64,000 nt of DNA from Puniceibacterium confluentis (GCF_007923445.1 NZ_VOJI01000004.1:186001-250000), one strand, 5' to 3'. Positions 1 to 12,550 are shown, numbered from the stretch's first letter. Notes: generated from the letters alone by a model not told the origin. Program-made: numbers and translations.

Positions 1-1
1 G

Positions 2-682
2 TTCTCGCGCCTGATGGAAGGGTTGCAGGAACAGTTGGGCGGCATGGGAGTGGCCTTTGCCTCGTCGCTGCTGGGACTCGCCGGGTCGCTGATCGTTGGT
101 CTGCTCGAACTGTTTGCCGGGCACGGACAGAACCGGTTCTACCGCGAGCTTGAGGAATGGCTGAGTTCCATCACCCGGCTGGGTTTCTCGGATGGCGAAA
201 GCAGCGGCGAGATGAGCGGCGCGGCGATCGCCCTGGATGCCATGGCCGACCAGATGGAAGAGTTGCAGGGGCTGTTTGCGCGCGCCGAAATCGGCCGTTC
301 CGAAGTCGATGGCCGGCTGGGGCAGCTCGCCGACGCCGTCGAGCGGATGACCGAACGGCTGGAGGCGACGGCGCCCTCGTCCCATGCCCTGGCCAGGATC
401 GCGGACGGGCAGGAACGGCTGATCGACGTGCTGTCGCGCAAGGAAGCCTCCGAAGGGCTGGATGCGGAAAGCCGGATGCGCCTGCGGTCCATCGACGTGC
501 AGATGCTGCGCATTCTCGAAGAGATCAGCGCCGGGCGACAGGAGAGCATGGCCGAGTTGCGCACGGACTTGTCAGCGCTCAGCCGTGTGCTGGGCCAGAT
601 GGGCCGTCAGGCGGCGAATCCGGCGCCTGTCAAGCCGACGGCGATACGGCCAAGGGTGATGAAGCCCGGTCAGGAAAGTTAA
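2..682 (+). CDS. MotA/TolQ/ExbB-like proton channel protein (5' truncated)
   Basis: The reading frame is open to the left edge, so the start lies outside the window and the first methionine at 14 is internal. The first ~40 residues visible hold a Gly-rich hydrophobic helix (GMGVAFASSLLGLAGSL) followed by QNRFYRELEEWL, the arrangement of the last membrane helix of MotA/TolQ/ExbB channel subunits. The remaining ~170 residues are a charged, mostly helical cytoplasmic tail that ends Pro/Lys-rich. The next gene starts 3 bp later and encodes a single-TM OmpA-domain protein, so the two probably form an inner-membrane, peptidoglycan-anchored proton-driven complex. No flagellar genes are near, so a flagellar role is not implied. 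Family is fairly sure; exact role unknown. Confidence 0.72.
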   Translation, partial: FSRLMEGLQEQLGGMGVAFASSLLGLAGSLIVGLLELFAGHGQNRFYRELEEWLSSITRLGFSDGESSGEMSGAAIALDAMADQMEELQGLFARAEIGRSEVDGRLGQLADAVERMTERLEATAPSSHALARIADGQERLIDVLSRKEASEGLDAESRMRLRSIDVQMLRILEEISAGRQESMAELRTDLSALSRVLGQMGRQAANPAPVKPTAIRPRVMKPGQES

Positions 683-685
683 GCC

Positions 686-2716
686 ATGTCTTTGTCGCGA
701 CGCACCGGCGCACGGTTTCAGGCTTCGATCTGGCCCGGATTCGTCGATGCGATGACCGGGTTGCTGCTCGTGCTGATGTTTGTGCTGACGATCTTCATGG
801 TCGTGCAGTTCGTTCTGCGCGAGACAATCAGCGGCCAGGAATCCGAGCTGGACACCCTGTCGGGCGAAATTTCGGCCCTGGCGATGGCCTTGGGTTTGGA
901 AAAAAGGCAGAGCCAGAGCCTGAGCGATCAACTGGGCGAGGTGACCGCCACGCTTGACGCCACCCAGTCACGGCTGGCCGAACAGCAAAGGTTGATAACG
1001 TCACTCACGGCGACCCGCGACCGCCAGGCGGCCGCACTTGCCGATGCCGACACGCGCATTGCCTCGTTCGAAGAGCAGGTGGCCGGGCTGCTGGCCGACA
1101 ACCGGACGGCGCTGGCGCAGGTTGCCGATCTCGAACAGGCACGCGCAACATTGCTGGATGAACGTGCGGCGCTGAACCTGGCACTGGCGACGGCGCGGGA
1201 CGAGGTCGATGCGCAGGCCGAGGCCGCCCGGCTGGCGGCGGCCCGACGCGAGGCGCTGGATGCACTGGTGGCCGATCTTCGGGCCAAGAATGCCGATGTC
1301 ACGGCCCAGGTCGGTGCGCTGAGCGAACGGGTGGCCGAACTGGGCACGGCGCTGTCCGACGAAGAGGCGCAGCGGTTGGCCGAAGCCGAAGCGGCGGCGG
1401 TGCTGCGGCAGCGGCTGGCGACGTCCAGCGCCGAACTGACCTCGATGACGCTGGCGCTGGAAGAGCAGCGGGCCCGTGCCGAAGAGACCCTGACGCTGCT
1501 GGCGGCGGCACGGGACGCCGAGGCGGACCTGGATGCGCGCCTTGCCGCAGCTCTGGTCGCAGGCGAAGACCGCGCCGCCCGGATCAGCGCACTGGAAACA
1601 GAGCTGGCCCGTGCCGAAGACACCGCGGGGCAGCTGTCCGCAACCGAAGCGCGGCTGGCAGAGGCGCTGGTACAGGCGCAGCAGGCCGAGACAGATCGGC
1701 GCGCATCCGAAGCGACGGGCCTTGCGCGGGATGCAGAGATCGCCGAACTGCGGCGCGACCTGGCGGCTGCCCGCGCGCAGGTGGCCGAGCAGACCGGCGA
1801 CACCCGGTCGCTGGAACAGAAACTCGCCGCGGCACTGGCGGCGAAAGTGTCGATCGAGAATGATGCCGGTGAGGTGCGTCGGCGGCTGACGGCGGCGCTT
1901 GCCGCCCAACGCGCCGCCGAGAGCGCCGCCGAACAGGCCATGACCCAGGCGGAAACCCGGGCGCTGCTGCTGTCCACCGCGCGCGAGGAACTCGGAGCCG
2001 AGTCTGCCCGGGCCACCGAGGCGCAGAAACAGACGGAATTGCTCAACCGGCAGGTGGCCGCGCTGCGCGACCAGCTGTCGTCCCTGCAAGGCCTGCTGGA
2101 CGAGGCGCGTGACAGTGATGCGGCGTCACAGGTGCAACTGCAAAACCTTGGGTCCGAACTCAACACCGCGCTGGCGCGGGTGGCGGCCGAGGAACGTCGG
2201 CGGCGGCAACTGGAAGAGGCCGAGCGCAAGCGCCTGGAGGCGCAGACTCAGGATCTGGAACGGTATCGGTCGGAGTTCTTTGGGCGGCTGCGGGATGTGC
2301 TTGGCGCGCAGGAAGGCGTGCGCATCGAGGGCGACCGCTTTGTGTTTTCTTCGGAAGTGCTGTTTCCGCAGGGGTCGGCGACGCTGTCCTCTGACGGACG
2401 GGGCGAAGTGGCCAAGGTGGCGAATATCCTGAGAGCGGTAGCGGATGACATCCCCGAAGGCATCGACTGGGTGATCCGGGTCGATGGGCACACCGATGAC
2501 GTGCCGCTGTCCGGCTTTGGGGCCTTTGCCGACAACTGGGAGTTGAGCCAGGCGCGGGCATTGTCGGTCGTGCGCTACATGATTGATTTCCTCGGAATCC
2601 CGCCGACCCGGTTGGCGGCAAACGGGTTCGGTCAGTACCAGCCTGTGAACCCGGCGGACACGCCCGAGGCCCGGGCGCAGAACCGGCGGATCGAGTTGAA
2701 ATTCACCGAGAAATAG
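686..2716 (+). CDS. MotB/OmpA-type peptidoglycan-binding protein with long coiled coil
   Basis: 676 aa. A short cytoplasmic N-terminus is followed by one TM helix at about residues 20-45 (GLLLVLMFVLTIFMVVQFVL), as in MotB/TolR/ExbD. Residues ~50-540 are an Ala/Glu/Arg-rich region with heptad character, a very long periplasmic coiled coil. The C-terminal ~120 residues are an OmpA domain with DGHTDDVPL, NWELSQARA and NRRIEL, the residues that hold diaminopimelate of peptidoglycan. Family knowledge: OmpA domains of MotB/Pal type anchor complexes to the cell wall. It sits 3 bp after the channel-like gene, so co-translation is likely. The coiled coil is much longer than in MotB, which argues for a cell-envelope spanning or force-transmitting role rather than a flagellar stator. 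Confidence 0.8.
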   Translation: MSLSRRTGARFQASIWPGFVDAMTGLLLVLMFVLTIFMVVQFVLRETISGQESELDTLSGEISALAMALGLEKRQSQSLSDQLGEVTATLDATQSRLAEQQRLITSLTATRDRQAAALADADTRIASFEEQVAGLLADNRTALAQVADLEQARATLLDERAALNLALATARDEVDAQAEAARLAAARREALDALVADLRAKNADVTAQVGALSERVAELGTALSDEEAQRLAEAEAAAVLRQRLATSSAELTSMTLALEEQRARAEETLTLLAAARDAEADLDARLAAALVAGEDRAARISALETELARAEDTAGQLSATEARLAEALVQAQQAETDRRASEATGLARDAEIAELRRDLAAARAQVAEQTGDTRSLEQKLAAALAAKVSIENDAGEVRRRLTAALAAQRAAESAAEQAMTQAETRALLLSTAREELGAESARATEAQKQTELLNRQVAALRDQLSSLQGLLDEARDSDAASQVQLQNLGSELNTALARVAAEERRRRQLEEAERKRLEAQTQDLERYRSEFFGRLRDVLGAQEGVRIEGDRFVFSSEVLFPQGSATLSSDGRGEVAKVANILRAVADDIPEGIDWVIRVDGHTDDVPLSGFGAFADNWELSQARALSVVRYMIDFLGIPPTRLAANGFGQYQPVNPADTPEARAQNRRIELKFTEK

Positions 2717-2782
2717 TGCCGGGGTTGGTCGCGGTTGCCTGTTGCAACGCGGGTGAACAGGTCAACCGGCAAAGCTTGCGGA

Positions 2783-3751
2783 TCAGTGCGCAGCGATCCA
2801 GATGGTCGCGTGACGCAGAGCGAGGAGGGTGCCGTCGCGGTCCAGGCGTACCGTGCCGGTATAGCTGCCAACGGGCCAGCCGGCAGCGGGCGCGCGACGG
2901 CCGTAGGCCCGGAACAGCTGGGCCTGGCCCGGGTCGATGGTTTCGCTGTGGGTGAAGATCTCGCCATCGGGTCCGACAGCGGAAAAGCTCATGACGTCAC
3001 CGGTTTCCGCAAAGAACGCAAAGCCGTAGAGGACGAGGCTGTGGTCCGGGCGGGCCGTGTCGCGGCGGGCGGCGCCGGACTGCACATGGGCCAGACTGGG
3101 GACCGAGGTTGAGAAACTGGCGGTGAACAGCCCGGCCTTGGCATAGGCGGGCGGGTCATTCCACAGGCTGGCGGTCGCGGTGCCGCAGCTGCCTGTCGCC
3201 GCCGGATTGAACGGGTCCACCACCTGACCGTCCTTCAGCACGGTGATGTGCACATGGGCAAAATTGGATTGCCCGCTCATGCCGACCTGTCCCAGGGGCT
3301 GGCCACGGCGGACCACCGTGCCGGGCTGGACCGTCAGACTGCCTTTTTTCATATGGCAATACAGCGTCTGAAAGCCGTTCTCGTGCCGCAGGCGGACGGC
3401 GTTGCCACATTCACGTCCATCGAGTTCCCGGGCAAACGCGGCAGAGTAGGGGCGGTCGGTCACGTCGTCGCGCGTGGCTTCGACCACGCCGGGCGCCGCC
3501 GCAAGGACGTTTGCGCCCGCGTCCATCGCCGCCTCCGAGATCAGGGCGATGTCGGTGCCCTTGTGACCGTCGCGTGATTTCAATCCGCAGGTGTAGTCGC
3601 GCTGGGCGATGCCGGGGTCTGCGTCGACGTAATCCTCGATAAAGCAGGTCTGACCCAGCACGCAGTCCAGCGGCAGGTCCAGAAACGGAACCTCCGCCAC
3701 GGTGGGCGTGGCGGAGGTTGTCAGAGCCAGGACAAATGCCCGGGCTCGCAT
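2783..3751 (-). CDS. M23-family (LytM-type) metallopeptidase, secreted
   Basis: 322 aa. The N-terminus (MRARAFVLALTTSATPTVAE) reads as a signal peptide, so the protein is probably periplasmic. The LytM zinc ligands are visible: HKGTDIAL (HxxxD motif) at about residue 63, and HVHITV (HxH) at about residue 168, with the family's GQPLGQVGMSG loop before it. Four or more Cys in the mature part may form disulfides. The C-terminal ~110 residues are an extra beta-rich region with no family I recognise. Family knowledge: M23 enzymes cut peptidoglycan cross-links, or act as inactive regulators. The start ATG shares one base with the clpA stop, so it is translated behind clpA. Confidence 0.82.
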   Translation of the reverse strand: MRARAFVLALTTSATPTVAEVPFLDLPLDCVLGQTCFIEDYVDADPGIAQRDYTCGLKSRDGHKGTDIALISEAAMDAGANVLAAAPGVVEATRDDVTDRPYSAAFARELDGRECGNAVRLRHENGFQTLYCHMKKGSLTVQPGTVVRRGQPLGQVGMSGQSNFAHVHITVLKDGQVVDPFNPAATGSCGTATASLWNDPPAYAKAGLFTASFSTSVPSLAHVQSGAARRDTARPDHSLVLYGFAFFAETGDVMSFSAVGPDGEIFTHSETIDPGQAQLFRAYGRRAPAAGWPVGSYTGTVRLDRDGTLLALRHATIWIAAH

Positions 3752-6078
3752 CAGTCGGCGGTAAGCAATGGAGGCTTGTTGCCGGCCAAGCGTGGGTTCT
3801 GCGGTCCTTCAAGCTCGAGTTCAAGCTTGCCGTCGCGTACCACGACCTTGACCACGCCGCCTTTCATCAGCTTGCCAAACAGCAGTTCTTCGGAGAGCGG
3901 CTTCTTGATGTATTCCTGAATCACGCGGCCCAGCGGACGGGCGCCCATCTTGTCGTCATACCCCTTGTCGGCCAGCCAGGCGGCCGCCGGTTCGGTCAGT
4001 TCGATGGTGACGTTGCGATCCATCAGCTGTGCCTCGAGCTGCAGGACAAACTTTTCGACCACGCGCAGGATGGTGGACTTTGGCAGCGGCTTGAAGCTGA
4101 TCACCGCATCCAGACGGTTGCGGAATTCGGGCGTGAACGTCCGTTCGATCGCAGCGGTGTCCTCACCTTCGCGCCGGTCGCGGCCGAAGCCGATGGCGGC
4201 CTGTGACTGTTCGATGGCACCGGCGTTCGAGGTCATGATCAGAATGACATTGCGGAAATCCACCGTGCGGCCGTTGTGGTCGGTCAGCGCGCCGTGGTCC
4301 ATGACCTGAAGCAGGATGTTGTAGACATCCGGATGCGCCTTTTCCATCTCGTCCAGCAGCAGGACGCAATGCGGGTGTTGATCGACCCCGTCGGTCAGCT
4401 GGCCACCCTGATCAAAGCCGACATAGCCCGGAGGCGCGCCGATCAGACGGGACACCGCGTGTTTCTCCATGTACTCGGACATGTCAAAGCGCAGCAGTTC
4501 GACGCCAAGACTGTCGGCGAGCTGCTTGGCAACCTCGGTCTTGCCGACACCGGTCGGGCCGGCAAACAGGTAGTTGCCGATCGGCTTTTCCGGTTCGCGC
4601 AGGCCGGCCCGTGCCAGTTTGATCGCCGAGGCCAGCGCCACGATGGCGTCGTCCTGACCGAACACCACCCGTTTGAGCGACGGTTCGAGATCCTTGAGCA
4701 CCTCTGCATCGTTTTTCGAGACGTTTTTCGGCGGGATGCGGGCAATCTTGGCCACGACATCCTCGATCTCCTTGGTGCCGATGGTCTTGCGACGCTTGGA
4801 ATCCGGCAGCAGGTGCTGCGCGGCGCCCGCTTCGTCGATGACGTCGATCGCCTTGTCCGGCAGTTTGCGGTCATTGATGTAGCGGGCCGAGAGTTCCACC
4901 GCCGTCTTCACCGCATCGGCGGTGTATTTCACGCCGTGATGCTCTTCGAAATACGGCTTGAGACCCTTGATGATCTTGATGGTGTCGGGCACCGAGGGTT
5001 CATTGACGTCGATCTTCTGGAACCGGCGGCTCAGCGCGCGGTCCTTTTCGAAGTGCTGGCGGAATTCCTTGTAGGTGGTCGACCCCATGGTGCGCAGCTT
5101 GCCGCCCTGAAGCGCGGGCTTCAGCAGGTTCGAGGCATCCATTGCGCCGCCAGAGGTGGCGCCGGCGCCGATCACGGTGTGGATCTCGTCGATGAAAAGC
5201 ACGCCGTCGGGGTGATCTTCCAGTTCGTTAACGACGGCCTTGAGTCGTTCCTCGAAGTCACCGCGATAGCGGGTTCCGGCGAGCAGGGCGCCCATGTCGA
5301 GCGAAAAGATCGTGGTCTTGGACAGCACCTCGGGGATGTCGCCGGCGACAATCTTGCGCGCGAGGCCTTCGGCGATGGCGGTCTTGCCGACACCGGGATC
5401 ACCGACCAGAAGCGGGTTGTTCTTGCGGCGGCGGCAAAGCACCTGAATGCAGCGTTCGACTTCGGATTCGCGGCCGATCAGCGGGTCGATGTCACCGTGC
5501 CGGGACTTGGCGTTGAGATCGACGCAGTACTTGGACAGCGCGGATTCCTTCTGCTCGCCCGGGGGCACTTCGCTCGAAGAGGTGTCCTCGTGTTCCTCGG
5601 AGGCGCCGGTCACCGGGCGGCTTTCGCCAAAGGCCGGGTTCTTGGCCACACCATGGGCGATGAAATTGACCGCGTCATAGCGGGTCATGTCCTGTTCCTG
5701 CAGGAAATAGGCGGCGTTGCTTTCGCGTTCGGCAAAGATCGCCACCAGAACGTTCGCGCCGGTCACTTCGGTGCGCCCCGAAGACTGGACATGGATCGCC
5801 GCGCGCTGGATCACACGCTGAAAGGCCGCGGTCGGAACCGCTTCGGAGCCTTCGACGTCGGTCACCAGGTTGGCCAGATCATCGTCGATGAATTCCACCA
5901 GCGTGGTGCGCAGTTCCTCGGTGTCGACGTTGCAGGCCTTCATCACGCGGGAGGCATCCGGTTCATCGACAAGCGCCAGCAGCAGGTGCTCCAGAGTGGC
6001 GAATTCGTGAGACCGCGAGTTGGCGAGCGCCAGCGCGGCGTGAATGGACTGCTCAAGTGTGTTCGAGAATGAAGGCAC
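3751..6078 (-). CDS. clpA: ATP-dependent Clp protease ATP-binding subunit ClpA
   Basis: 775 aa, normal ClpA length. N-terminal Clp repeat domain (residues ~1-145), an acidic linker, then two AAA+ modules: Walker A GDPGVGKT at 226-233 with Walker B VLFIDEIH, and a second Walker A GPTGVGKT near residue 510 with VLLLDEMEKAH. The IGFG loop that docks on ClpP is present (SQAAIGFGRD). No middle (M) coiled-coil insertion is seen, which separates it from ClpB and ClpC. It unfolds substrates, including N-degron substrates brought by ClpS, and feeds them to ClpP in the cytoplasm. clpS and clpP are not next to it here. Highly confident. Confidence 0.96.
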   Translation of the reverse strand: MPSFSNTLEQSIHAALALANSRSHEFATLEHLLLALVDEPDASRVMKACNVDTEELRTTLVEFIDDDLANLVTDVEGSEAVPTAAFQRVIQRAAIHVQSSGRTEVTGANVLVAIFAERESNAAYFLQEQDMTRYDAVNFIAHGVAKNPAFGESRPVTGASEEHEDTSSSEVPPGEQKESALSKYCVDLNAKSRHGDIDPLIGRESEVERCIQVLCRRRKNNPLLVGDPGVGKTAIAEGLARKIVAGDIPEVLSKTTIFSLDMGALLAGTRYRGDFEERLKAVVNELEDHPDGVLFIDEIHTVIGAGATSGGAMDASNLLKPALQGGKLRTMGSTTYKEFRQHFEKDRALSRRFQKIDVNEPSVPDTIKIIKGLKPYFEEHHGVKYTADAVKTAVELSARYINDRKLPDKAIDVIDEAGAAQHLLPDSKRRKTIGTKEIEDVVAKIARIPPKNVSKNDAEVLKDLEPSLKRVVFGQDDAIVALASAIKLARAGLREPEKPIGNYLFAGPTGVGKTEVAKQLADSLGVELLRFDMSEYMEKHAVSRLIGAPPGYVGFDQGGQLTDGVDQHPHCVLLLDEMEKAHPDVYNILLQVMDHGALTDHNGRTVDFRNVILIMTSNAGAIEQSQAAIGFGRDRREGEDTAAIERTFTPEFRNRLDAVISFKPLPKSTILRVVEKFVLQLEAQLMDRNVTIELTEPAAAWLADKGYDDKMGARPLGRVIQEYIKKPLSEELLFGKLMKGGVVKVVVRDGKLELELEGPQNPRLAGNKPPLLTAD

Positions 6079-6233
6079 GTGCGTGCTCCTTCTTATCTGT
6101 GTCGGACCGGGGCGCCGGTCCAGACTGGCCTCTTACCATTAAAGTTTGGTCGATTATGGCCCTGCTTCAAGTTTTTTCTTTGAAACCGCCCCTCACATTC
6201 GCGGGTGGTGCCGAATGGTGACGGAGTTGTGCC

Positions 6234-7010
6234 TTAAAACCGGTCCTTGCGGCGTCGGATCTCGGCAAACACGTCTGAGTCAGTGGCGTCCTGCAGGCCA
6301 AGCGCCTCCTTGACCGAAGGAGTTGCGGCACGCAGGAAGGGGTTTGTGGCCAATTCGTCCGACAGAAGGGAAGGAACCGTTGGAATACCTTCGGAGCGGG
6401 CTCTGGCGATTGCATCTGCACGAGATTTAAGCGCTGCATTGCCGGGTTCAATGGTCAGGGCGAATTTCGCGTTCGCGGCGGTATATTCATGTCCTGAACA
6501 GACGATTGTTTCCGGCGGCAGGGCGGCCAGTTTGCTCAGACTGTCCCACATCTGATCGAACGTGCCCTCAAACACCCGCCCGCATCCCAGCGCCATCAGG
6601 CTGTCGGCGGTAAACACATAACCCGAGCCGGGCAGGTGGTAGGCAATATGCCCGACCGTGTGCCCCGAGACATCGAGGATCTGCACCACTTCGCCGCCGA
6701 AGGAAAACTCGTCACCCTCGCCGAGTTCCTGATCGAGCGGCGGCAGGCGGTGCCTGTCGGCGGCAGCACCATAGACCCGTGCCTGCGGGTAGATCGCCTT
6801 GAGCGGGCCGACGCCCTCGATGTGGTCATCATGATGGTGCGTCAGCCAGATCGCGGTCAGCGTCCAGCCCCGGCTGGCCAGCGCGGCCTGCACCGGGGCG
6901 GCGTCGGGCACGTCGATTACCGCCGTGGCGCCGGTCTCGGGGTCGTGCACGATGAAGGCATAGTTGTCGCTGCGGGCGGGGATGGTCAGAAGTTCAAGAG
7001 GCATGGTCAT
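6234..7010 (-). CDS. gloB: Hydroxyacylglutathione hydrolase (glyoxalase II)
   Basis: 258 aa, usual length for GloB. Metallo-beta-lactamase fold with the glyoxalase II dinuclear metal motif [10 protein letters not shown] at about residues 57-66, further ligands in [11 protein letters not shown], and CSGHEYT. The C-terminal part (residues ~170-258) carries the HAGH C-domain that binds glutathione, ending RRRKDRF. It hydrolyses S-lactoylglutathione to D-lactate and glutathione, the second step of methylglyoxal detoxification. Two in-frame ATGs (7010 and 7004) are both possible; the second gives the more usual [10 protein letters not shown] start. It is divergent from the methyltransferase at 7066. 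Confidence 0.93.
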   Translation of the reverse strand: MTMPLELLTIPARSDNYAFIVHDPETGATAVIDVPDAAPVQAALASRGWTLTAIWLTHHHDDHIEGVGPLKAIYPQARVYGAAADRHRLPPLDQELGEGDEFSFGGEVVQILDVSGHTVGHIAYHLPGSGYVFTADSLMALGCGRVFEGTFDQMWDSLSKLAALPPETIVCSGHEYTAANAKFALTIEPGNAALKSRADAIARARSEGIPTVPSLLSDELATNPFLRAATPSVKEALGLQDATDSDVFAEIRRRKDRF

Positions 7011-7065
7011 TCCGCTTCGGCTGGGTAAGGTAGGTCCAACTTGGCCGATCAGAGAGAAGGCTGCA

Positions 7066-7809
7066 ATGCACCTCGACGTTACAGACCTGCGCAGTTTTTA
7101 TTATCGCAGTGCCCTGGGCCGCGCGGCGCAAAAGATCGTGCGGGACCAGGTGCAGGCCTTCTGGCCCGAGGCCAAGGGCATGACGGTGGCAGGCTACGGT
7201 TTCGCCGTGCCGCTGCTGCGCCCCTATCTCGGGGACGCGCGGCGGGTGATCGGGTTGATGCCGGGGCCGCAGGGCGTGATTCACTGGCCTGCCGGAATGC
7301 CCAATGTCTCGGTCCTGTGTGAAGACACGCTGTGGCCGATCGAAACCGGCCACATCGACCGGCTGGTGCTGATGCACGGGCTTGAGACCTCGGAAAACCC
7401 GTCGGCTCTGCTGGATGAATGTTACCGGGTGCTTGGACCCGGGGGGCGGGCGCTGTTCATCGTGCCGAACCGGTCCGGATTGTGGGCGCGCAATGATGCG
7501 ACGCCATTCGGCTACGGTCGCCCCTACTCGGTGAGCCAGCTGGAGGGGCAGCTGAAGCGTCACAGCTTTGTGGTCGAACGCAGCATCGCGGCTCTGTACC
7601 AGCCGCCCTCCTCGCGGCGCTTCTGGATGAAGACCGGCGCGATGTGGGAACGCACGGGCCGGGCGGCAGCGCCGGTGATGGCCGGAGGGGTGCTGATGGT
7701 CGAGGTTGCAAAACGCACCCCGGCGCGCAGCGGCGGGGTTGGCGTTGCGGCGGCGGTCCGCAAGCCGCTTGGGGCGCTGGCGGCGAAACCTTCGGCGAAA
7801 CCTGTCTGA
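7066..7809 (+). CDS. Class I SAM-dependent methyltransferase
   Basis: About 247 aa from ATG 7066, chosen because upstream in-frame starts lie inside the gloB 5' end and homologous proteins begin with this type of sequence ([13 protein letters not shown]). A glycine-containing segment near residue 38 ([11 protein letters not shown]) occupies the place of SAM motif [21 protein letters not shown] is a clear methyltransferase 11-type motif (end of strand 4 and strand 5). The substrate is not evident. It is divergent from gloB, an arrangement I recall as common in Rhodobacteraceae (not verified). The C-terminal ~35 residues are low-complexity Ala/Lys/Arg and probably disordered. Confidence 0.75.
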   Translation: MHLDVTDLRSFYYRSALGRAAQKIVRDQVQAFWPEAKGMTVAGYGFAVPLLRPYLGDARRVIGLMPGPQGVIHWPAGMPNVSVLCEDTLWPIETGHIDRLVLMHGLETSENPSALLDECYRVLGPGGRALFIVPNRSGLWARNDATPFGYGRPYSVSQLEGQLKRHSFVVERSIAALYQPPSSRRFWMKTGAMWERTGRAAAPVMAGGVLMVEVAKRTPARSGGVGVAAAVRKPLGALAAKPSAKPV

Positions 7810-8112
7810 CGAACTGCATGGTTTCGAACCGCTGCATCGGGTCCGGGCAGCGGCAAAGATTCGGCAGGCATCGCGAAAAAGTGTGCATTTTATGTGAACT
7901 GGCCACGGCAATAGGTCGCAGTTGGCAGTCAGCTCAGAAAAATAAGGTGTTTGGCACAGGCCTTATTGCGTCTAAGCATGTTGCGAGGGGGGGATGCCTC
8001 TGGTACATCCGCGCTGATTTTAATGCCCTGGGCCTGCCCCGGGGTGCAGACAAACGCCTCCGGACCCCGCAGCGATGCGGGGCCACGGGGGCATAATATC
8101 GGAAGGGTGGAC
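7810..8112 (+). promoter_or_regulatory. Leader/promoter region of the atpHAGDC operon
   Basis: 303 bp without a convincing gene. A sigma70-like pair TTGGCA (7951-7956) and TAAGCA (7973-7978), 16 bp apart, is the best promoter candidate I see, but the -10 match is weak. A short GC-rich hairpin (CCCCGCAGCGATGCGGGG) lies about 35 bp before the atpH start and could affect leader stability. The start sites are not known; the sites are inferred by eye. Confidence 0.35.
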
Positions 8113-8673
8113 GTGTCAGACTCAGCTTCGATTTCCTCCGGCATTGCCTCGCGGTACGCCAAAGCGGTTTTTGAAATCGCGCAAGAAAACCAGGACCTCG
8201 ACAAACTCGAATCCAATCTGGGTGACCTGTCCACCGCCCTCAGCGAAAGCGCCGATCTGCGTGACCTGATCCATTCGCCGGTCTACAGCCGCGAAACCCA
8301 GGGCAAGGCGATCACCGCCATCGCGCAAAAAATGGGCCTGATCCCCGCAATGCAGAACGTGCTGTCGCTGATGGCCTCAAAGCGCCGCCTGTTCGTGGTT
8401 CCGGCGATGATCGCGCAGCTGCGCGAGCGGATCGCCGAGCACAAGGGCGAGATCACCGCAGACGTGACATCCGCGACCAAGCTGACGGATGCACAGCGCA
8501 CCAAACTTTCCGAAACGCTCAAGGCCCAGGTCGGCCGTGAGGTTTTGATCAATGCGACCGTCGATGAAAGCCTCATCGGCGGTCTTGTCGTCAAGGTGGG
8601 CTCGAAGATGATCGACACGTCGATCCGCTCCAAGCTCAATTCCCTCCAGAATGTAATGAAAGAGGTCGGATAA
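8113..8673 (+). CDS. atpH: F1 ATP synthase subunit delta
   Basis: 186 aa from GTG at 8113 (VSDSASISSGIASRYAKAV). This GTG has GGAAGG six bases upstream and gives the normal length and N-terminus of alphaproteobacterial delta; a GTG at 8107 is also in frame but overlaps that ribosome site. The C-terminal signature GGLVVKVGSKMIDTSI is clear. Delta joins the top of the alpha3beta3 head to the peripheral stalk (subunits b/b'). First gene of the F1-only operon; its stop codon directly abuts the atpA ATG. In Rhodobacterales the F0 genes sit in a separate operon, as here. Confidence 0.95.
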   Translation: MSDSASISSGIASRYAKAVFEIAQENQDLDKLESNLGDLSTALSESADLRDLIHSPVYSRETQGKAITAIAQKMGLIPAMQNVLSLMASKRRLFVVPAMIAQLRERIAEHKGEITADVTSATKLTDAQRTKLSETLKAQVGREVLINATVDESLIGGLVVKVGSKMIDTSIRSKLNSLQNVMKEVG

Positions 8674-10209
8674 ATGGGTATCCAAGCAGCCGAAATTTCT
8701 GCGATCCTGAAGGAGCAGATCAAGAACTTTGGCCAGGACGCCGAAGTTGCCGAGGTCGGCCGCGTGCTGTCCGTCGGTGACGGCATCGCGCGCGTCTACG
8801 GTCTGGACAACTGCCAGGCCGGCGAAATGGTCGAATTCCCCGGTGGTATCCAGGGCATGGCGCTGAACCTCGAATCCGACAACGTCGGCGTCGTGATCTT
8901 CGGCACCGACCGGGACATCAAGGAAGGCGACATCGTCAAGCGCACCAAGTCCATCGTGGACGTGCCGATCGGTGACGGCCTGCTGGGCCGCGTCGTTGAC
9001 GGCCTCGGCAACCCGCTGGACGGCAAGGGTCCGATCGTCTCGGACAAGCGCGGCCTGGCCGACGTCAAGGCCCCGGGCATCATCCCGCGCCAGTCGGTGC
9101 ACGAGCCGATGGCAACCGGCCTCAAGTCCGTGGACGCGATGATCCCCGTTGGCCGCGGCCAGCGCGAACTGATCATTGGCGACCGTCAGACCGGCAAGAC
9201 CGCCATTGCCCTGGACACCATCCTGAACCAGAAGTCGTACAACGATGCCGCCACCTCCGAAGGTGACAAGCTGTACTGCGTCTATGTCGCCATCGGTCAG
9301 AAGCGTTCGACCGTTGCGCAGCTGGTGAAGAAGCTGGAAGAGACCGGCGCGATCGAATATTCGATCGTCGTGGCTGCCACCGCGTCGGACCCCGCGCCGA
9401 TGCAGTACCTGGCGCCCTACACCGCGACCGCCATGGCCGAGCATTTCCGCGACAATGGCCGTCACGCGCTGATCATCTATGACGATCTGTCCAAGCAGGC
9501 CGTGGCCTATCGCCAGATGTCGCTGCTGCTGCGCCGCCCGCCGGGCCGCGAAGCCTATCCGGGCGACGTGTTCTATCTCCACTCGCGCCTGCTCGAGCGT
9601 TCGGCCAAGCTGAATGCCGATCACGGCTCCGGCTCGCTGACGGCTCTGCCGATCATCGAAACCCAGGGTGGCGACGTTTCGGCGTTCATTCCGACCAACG
9701 TGATCTCGATCACCGATGGCCAGATCTTCCTTGAGACCGAACTGTTCTACCAGGGCATCCGTCCGGCCGTGAACACCGGTCTGTCGGTGTCACGGGTGGG
9801 TTCGTCCGCTCAGACGAACTCGATGAAGTCGGTTGCCGGTCCGGTGAAACTTGAACTCGCCCAGTACCGCGAAATGGCGGCCTTTGCGCAGTTCGGTTCC
9901 GACCTCGATGCGGCGACGCAGAAGCTGCTGAACCGCGGAGCGCGCCTGACCGAACTGATGAAGCAGCCGCAGTATTCGCCGCTGACCAACGCGGAAATCG
10001 TCTGCGTCATCTTTGCCGGCACCAAGGGCTACCTCGACAAGGTCGCGGTCAAGGACGTCGGACGCTTTGAAAAGGGTCTGCTCGCCCACCTGCGCGGCAA
10101 GCGCAAGGATGTGCTGGATTTCATCACCACGGAAGACCCCAAGATCAAGGGCGACGCCGAGGACAAGATCCGCGCTGCGATCGACGAATTCGCCGCCGAC
10201 TTCGCATAA
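8674..10209 (+). CDS. atpA: F1 ATP synthase subunit alpha
   Basis: 511 aa, standard length. P-loop GDRQTGKT at residues 169-176, the alpha/beta signature [14 protein letters not shown], and the conserved arginine-bearing segment near the end of the nucleotide domain. Alpha subunits bind nucleotide without catalysis and alternate with beta in the F1 head. It begins immediately after the atpH stop and is followed by atpG after a 15-bp gap with a good ribosome site (GGGGGAGATAAGG). Confidence 0.98.
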   Translation: MGIQAAEISAILKEQIKNFGQDAEVAEVGRVLSVGDGIARVYGLDNCQAGEMVEFPGGIQGMALNLESDNVGVVIFGTDRDIKEGDIVKRTKSIVDVPIGDGLLGRVVDGLGNPLDGKGPIVSDKRGLADVKAPGIIPRQSVHEPMATGLKSVDAMIPVGRGQRELIIGDRQTGKTAIALDTILNQKSYNDAATSEGDKLYCVYVAIGQKRSTVAQLVKKLEETGAIEYSIVVAATASDPAPMQYLAPYTATAMAEHFRDNGRHALIIYDDLSKQAVAYRQMSLLLRRPPGREAYPGDVFYLHSRLLERSAKLNADHGSGSLTALPIIETQGGDVSAFIPTNVISITDGQIFLETELFYQGIRPAVNTGLSVSRVGSSAQTNSMKSVAGPVKLELAQYREMAAFAQFGSDLDAATQKLLNRGARLTELMKQPQYSPLTNAEIVCVIFAGTKGYLDKVAVKDVGRFEKGLLAHLRGKRKDVLDFITTEDPKIKGDAEDKIRAAIDEFAADFA

Positions 10210-10224
10210 GGGGGAGATAAGGCA

Positions 10225-12541
<2,317 letters not shown>

Positions 12542-12550
12542 ACGGTTCGC

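Noticed and set aside
686-2716. The channel/OmpA pair as a complete Zorya defence system
   Set aside because: No ZorC/ZorD-type genes follow and the left flank is not visible.
4276-6072. A 598-codon open frame antisense to clpA
   Set aside because: Mirror of the ClpA codon pattern, no ribosome site, no domain.
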